Translations under genes and position numbers: made by a program | The notes under the pieces: generated by a model | Told to the model about the DNA's origin: nothing | Seen by the model: only the letters and a program-made list of their open reading frames with translations | Database searches by the model: none | In this document: in pieces, positions 60,181 through 64,000 of the stretch | Numbering within the stretch: the stretch's first letter is position 1 | Layout of the letters: every line of letters begins with the position of its first letter | Assembly (NCBI GenBank): GCA_024516035.1 | Contig: CM044957.1 | Span: 48,087,001 to 48,151,000, forward strand | Source of the DNA: Bactericera cockerelli | Taxonomy: Eukaryota > Arthropoda > Insecta > Hemiptera > Triozidae | Direction: 5' to 3' | Length of the DNA stretch: 64,000 nucleotides

Positions 60181-60362
60181 AGAGCCAGCGTTGATGGCGC
60201 TGTGAACGCACCGGTTCTCGTGGGACCACCAAAGTTAAGCAACGTCCAGGTGAAGACTTTGTGATGCTGGCATTTCGACCCAACCCAGGCTGGCTGAAGT
60301 TAATGTGGGTAGAAGGTTTGTGAGTTTCCTACGATCGCAGGGTAAAACCCCCGTCGTAATAT
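60181..60362 (+). repeat. SINE-E2
   Basis: AGCCAGCGTTGATGGCGC, then GGTGAAGACTTTGTGATGCT (box C region absent) to CCCCCGTCGTAATATG. Confidence 0.8.
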
Positions 60363-61570
60363 GAAAAAAAACGAGATAGGTAAATGCTACCTTTGTCCTA
60401 AAATGAGGAGGGTACAGTAAAAATATTTTTTTTTTTTGCATATATACTTGATTAAAAGATACATATAATATTTTTTATTAATATTTAGAATATAATTACA
60501 AATATTTAACTTTCAATAAATACAACATGTCTATTGTAAATTAGTTTGTCCAAACTACTTGTTAGCAAACTTTTTTCTTAATCAGATGTCTTCAGGTCTT
60601 TCAGGCTCTATTAGGCCATTCAAAATTAAGGATATCTCTTGAAAGATGTTCGTCTTCCCAAAGAAAATACGTGGATATACGTAGGTATATAAAAAAGCTT
60701 TTCTTTCTTTCTTGGCGGTGCAAAATTAGCGTTTTGTTTGTTTCTCGAATATTGCCAGCATAATTATAAGGGATTATCACAAATTTGTTAAAAAGGTTAT
60801 CTATTTGCTAAATAAATAAAATACAATAATAGTTAGGAAGTAAAATCACTTCCAAGAAATATTATAATGTGTCTTCACGAATTTCAAAAATACCGATGAG
60901 AAATCACCGGCAGTTGTAAAGTGACCAATTTCCGACACTTCAAAATTTCAACAAATTTCATTCACTTTTAGGGTCAGCTGATTGGAAATGCAAAGAAACG
61001 TTTTGTTTATTTATATTTATATCTACATCTTTCTGGCTGAAATGGTTTCTGCTCATGCGCTGAGCTGCGCTCAAGATTTGTGAGAAGCGTTCAAAACTTA
61101 AGTTCAAAATAAATTCTATCTCTGTGGCTGATATGATTCACTGCGCACGCGTATCCGGACCACTCACACTAAATTTGCTTTAGGGTCGTTCAAAAATACG
61201 GGCCTAAGACTTACGAGAAAATAAAGAAAAACAATAGTGAGCGCGTTTTGAAACGCACTTAGTGTTTTTAAAAACTAGATAAATTCAGATACTACTGCAT
61301 ATCTTCTTTTGATGGTTTTTTTCTCGCCGGAATTCCAGGTAAGAAAAATGAAAACTTGCGAATATCAGTACATTAAAACCTAATCGAATCTTTGTACATG
61401 GAAAGGCGCCTAGGTAATCAATCAATCAAAATGTTTTATTGTGGATCAAAATACATATTCTCGGGTTTTTGGATGGATTAAAACCAAAATTTAGTTCGCC
61501 ATCATTCAAGCTGTAATCTTTGAGACTGAGGGGATCCAGATACCAACTATGAAGTCCTTTTTAAAATACA

Positions 61571-61696
61571 GTTGAATCTCGCTAACTCGAAATCTCTATA
61601 GGTCGAAAATCCCGTTAACTGGAAAGAATTCTTCGGCCTTGTCTAACTTCGCTCCTTATTCGAAATGATCGAAATCCCGATGGCTCGAAACTCTAA
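61571..61696. mobile_element. pogo/Tigger-like terminal fragment
   Basis: CAGTTGAATCTCGCTAACTC then GAAATC, TCGAAAATCCCG and GATGGCTCGAAACTC resemble pogo-type subterminal sequence. Only one end is clear. Confidence 0.45.
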
Positions 61697-61699
61697 ATT

Positions 61700-62037
61700 T
61701 ATTATTATTATTTGACCTGGTTGCAGGGTTTTCGGTGAAACCCTTACAATATTAACACTGCGTCCTGATTAGATATGACCAGTTGATTCTATTTGATTTT
61801 ACCATCCTTATTTGAGATAGATAGTCAGGACGGGGGTTTTACCGTAAATTTGCTGAGAATCGTACCAGCTACCCACATTAACTTCACCCAGCCTGTATAG
61901 GGCCGGAAATGTCAGCCTCACGTGCTTGGAGGGAACAGAATTTTCTTCGAAAAGTCTGCTCAAACCGGGAATCGAACTCAGGATCTTTGGAATACGTGCA
62001 GTAGTCACAACCGTTACGCCAGGGAGGCTGGGAAACT
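61700..62037 (-). repeat. SINE-F, full length, reverse
   Basis: AATATTTGACCTGGTTGCAG-type tail through GGGGGTTTTACCGTAAATTT to GGGAATCGAACTCAGGATCT and GTTACGCCAGGGAGGCTGG. It confirms the 15440-15778 structure. Confidence 0.75.
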
Positions 62038-62124
62038 GTAAATACCTATGCAAGTTATACACATACATCAAACTTACGAAGTCCAAATCAAGCTTACTCG
62101 TTCAAGGTGTTGCAAGGTTGCTGA

Positions 62125-62285
62125 GGAAAGCCAGCGTCGATGCCCCGTTGAATGCACCAGTTCTCGTTCTGTCACTTGAACAACGTCCAGCGAGCTTCAA
62201 TGGGTGACCATTCAAATTCGAACACTTATGATGCTGACTATTCCCGGCCCTACTCACACTGGGTGAGGTTAAACACTTTAAAGCA
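62125..62285 (+). repeat. SINE-E1, 3' truncated
   Basis: GCCAGCGTCGATGCCCCGTT, ATGGGTGACCATTCAAATTC, body cut after GGGTGAGGTTAAAC. Confidence 0.75.
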
Positions 62286-62287
62286 TA

Positions 62288-62480
62288 GACTGCCAGCGTC
62301 GATGGCGCGTTGAATGCACCGATTCTTGTAAGATGACCGCAGTTAAGCAACGTCGTGAAGACTTCGTGATGCTGGGATTCCGGCCCAACCCAGGCTGGGT
62401 GAGATTAATTTGAGTAGCTGGTTTATGAGTTTCCAGAGAATAAAGTGTGAAATCCCCGTCAAGATATGACCATGAAGTTG
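62288..62480 (+). repeat. SINE-E2
   Basis: GCCAGCGTCGATGGCGCGTT, AAGCAACGTCGTGAAGACTT, body through GATATGACCATGAAGTTGAG. It stands head-to-tail with an E1 copy. Confidence 0.8.
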
Positions 62481-63879
62481 AGAATGACATTCTTCTTCTT
62501 TTTATTTCCCTTATCCTGTTGAAACGGGGTCGGCATTTCGAGTCAGTCCTCTCCACAGCGACGTTGAACCCAAATTAAAATGAAAAAAATTGAGGAATTC
62601 CTCAAAAATATTTTTCGCCCATTCAATTTTTTCTCATTCAAAAAAACCTCTTCCTCAGAAATCCACCCCATCTAAGATCCCTGAATTAGGACACGATTGT
62701 CGTTTAATTTAGAGAAGGATGCTTAGCATTACTTCTCGTCGGATGAATTGCCAACACATTCCTCCCACCTAGGCGTGCTACCCACTTTCCCGACAGAAAG
62801 TCCTAAAGCTTGTGCGCTCTGCCTCTATCGATTTTCCCTGATATTTTGTCTTTTATATTTTCAACGATAATAATTCCAATTATCACATCGCACTAGTTCT
62901 GTCTTGGCCTTCGCTACACGTCCGAGCGAACGCAGTTTAAAGTTTTCATTTCGTCTTGATGATCTAAAAGGTAAATTTGAGTTTAACATTGATTTCGTTA
63001 TCCCCTCATGTTGTGTTTAGGTTCTTCTTAAAATTTGGTGTAGGGTGAAAATTTAAACATTTGTCTTTTTTTACTCTGGAGAGAACCACACCTTCTACAC
63101 AAAGTTTTTTTTTTAAATAAATAATCAGGTCTTGTGTTAATTTCGATTAGTTATATCTATAATATCTATATAGAAAGTATTGTTTCCACTTTTTATATAT
63201 AATATATAGTATATTAAGATTTGATATATCATTCCTAGATAAGGAGTAACCAACTAATTTTAGCACCGTAAAAAGGGTAAAGAATACCCAACGAAGGAAG
63301 TACGCATCTTCTAAAAATTTAACACGGTATGTACATATGTACTTAGGAATACATAGGAATACCTACCTACGCAAATAATATACCAAACCAAGCGTGTTTA
63401 TAACTGCTATAACTCCACCAAACGTAATTTGTAGGTACATTCATTGGCAATTCTGACCTTCATTTACATTTCAGAGACGTGTTTTCTTCTGATAAGTGCT
63501 CGTCTGTTTGATAGATAGAGGTTACTTTTTATTTGACACTTTTCTGGCAACCCTAACTTTTTTACGAACACCTCTAAAATTCGTAAAAGATTCGCAGTTT
63601 TTTTTTTTTTTTTTTTTTTGACATTAAATCCAAAAACTCTAAGTAGGTATACCTCAAAATACAATTCGAACGTCAAAAATGACCAAAAAGTGTTAAAGAC
63701 CTTCACAACAGCAAAAAATTGTTGTGGTTAAATAAAAGATGATAAAATTTAACCATCTCAATTTCGACCAAAAACATGACCTACAAAGTTTCAACTCTCT
63801 CTCTCATGAGTGGGAGTTAAGATAAATGGGTCAAAGATAAAGCGGCGCCAAGCGCCAACTGACCGCAGCATTCGTTTTT
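62481..63879. other. No gene recognised
   Basis: 62485-62545 has TTTTTATTTCCCTTATCCTG and GAAACGGGGTCGGC, resembling the reversed 7570 and 9070 duplication edges. The remainder is AT-rich with a 20-T run at 63601 and no supported exon. Confidence 0.35.
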
Positions 63880-64000
63880 TCTGAAAGTAGTCACCATGGC
63901 CGAGTAAGTTAGCGCGCTAGCCATTGCACGCATGGGTTCGATCCCCAGCTGAGCAGGAATTTTTCTGCTATGTAATTACTTGGATGTTCAGGGTCCACTC
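63880..64000 (+). repeat. SINE-G, cut by window edge
   Basis: AGTCACCATGGCCGAGTAAG, CATGGGTTCGATCCCCAGCT (box B), TTCAGGGTCCACTC at the edge. Confidence 0.75.

Larger units (their letters stand above)
58409..61204. mobile_element. 2.8-kb TAA-flanked element (PIF/Harbinger-like) with nested insertions
   Basis: Terminal repeats GGCCCGTATTTTTGAACG, extending to 24 bp with one mismatch. TAA lies at both flanks (58406-58408, 61205-61207). Inside are a 129-bp MITE, a 443-bp hAT-like element, two SINE-E and one tRNA-like SINE. No transposase frame seen, so non-autonomous or gutted. Confidence 0.75.

Noticed and set aside
61426..61560. Short minus-strand stretch reading LDPLSLKDYSLNDGELNFGF before a stop
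   Set aside because: Coding-like, but with no start, no clear acceptor and only about 44 codons; could be chance or a retroelement relic.

Overview
The window is insect-like eukaryotic nuclear DNA. It is AT-rich, its genes are intron-split, and it is packed with repeats. Three genes can be supported, all on the minus strand. (1) Arginine kinase (Argk) runs from about 9.2 kb leftward off the edge: five downstream coding exons plus two alternative first coding exons. (2) A proline-rich gene of unknown function has exon 1 at 33.1 kb, exon 2 at 26 kb, and its 3' end not found. (3) A complete nine-exon EDEM1-type gene (ER degradation-enhancing alpha-mannosidase-like, GH47) runs from 57.7 to 39.0 kb. 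Arginine kinase as the phosphagen kinase, together with its protein sequence, points to an arthropod. A hemipteran would fit, but that is a weak inference.

Layout. 0-11.7 kb: Argk, with a probable untranslated leader exon near 11.4 kb. 11.7-24.8 kb: almost entirely dispersed repeats. 24.9-33.1 kb: the proline-rich gene. 33-39 kb: repeats. 39-57.7 kb: EDEM1, whose introns hold two large minisatellites, a pentanucleotide array and several small tandem duplications. 57.7-64 kb: nested DNA transposons and SINEs.

Repeat families (names used only here). SINE-A, B, D, G, H and I have tRNA-like heads with a visible box B. SINE-E has a 5S-rRNA-derived head (E1 keeps the box C region, E2 lacks it). 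SINE-F has a tRNA-like head on the same body as SINE-E. Element C is an RNA-type 3' end with an A/T microsatellite tail. Element P carries internal 38-bp tandem units. There are also hairpin-headed elements with a GTCTGT tract, TTAA-flanked (piggyBac-like), TAA-flanked (PIF/Harbinger-like), TA-flanked (Tc1/mariner or pogo-like) and 8-bp-flanked (hAT-like) inverted-repeat elements.

Main observation. Tandem repeats in this window are repeatedly anchored on exon-intron junctions. The repeat unit is a piece of exon end plus the splice site plus a piece of intron, so every unit is a copy of a 5' or 3' splice site. This is seen at EDEM1 exon 8 (30-bp unit, about 95 copies), exon 7 donor (24-bp unit, about 84), exon 7 acceptor (duplicated, split by TAGAA repeats), exon 6 acceptor (97 bp x 4), exon 5 donor (scattered pieces), exon 4 acceptor (50 bp x 3), and exon 2 of the unrelated proline-rich gene (171 bp x 7). 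The best exon-7 copy has two 1-nt deletions, so EDEM1 is either frameshifted there or the assembly is wrong. Copy numbers are estimates from array length, not exact counts.
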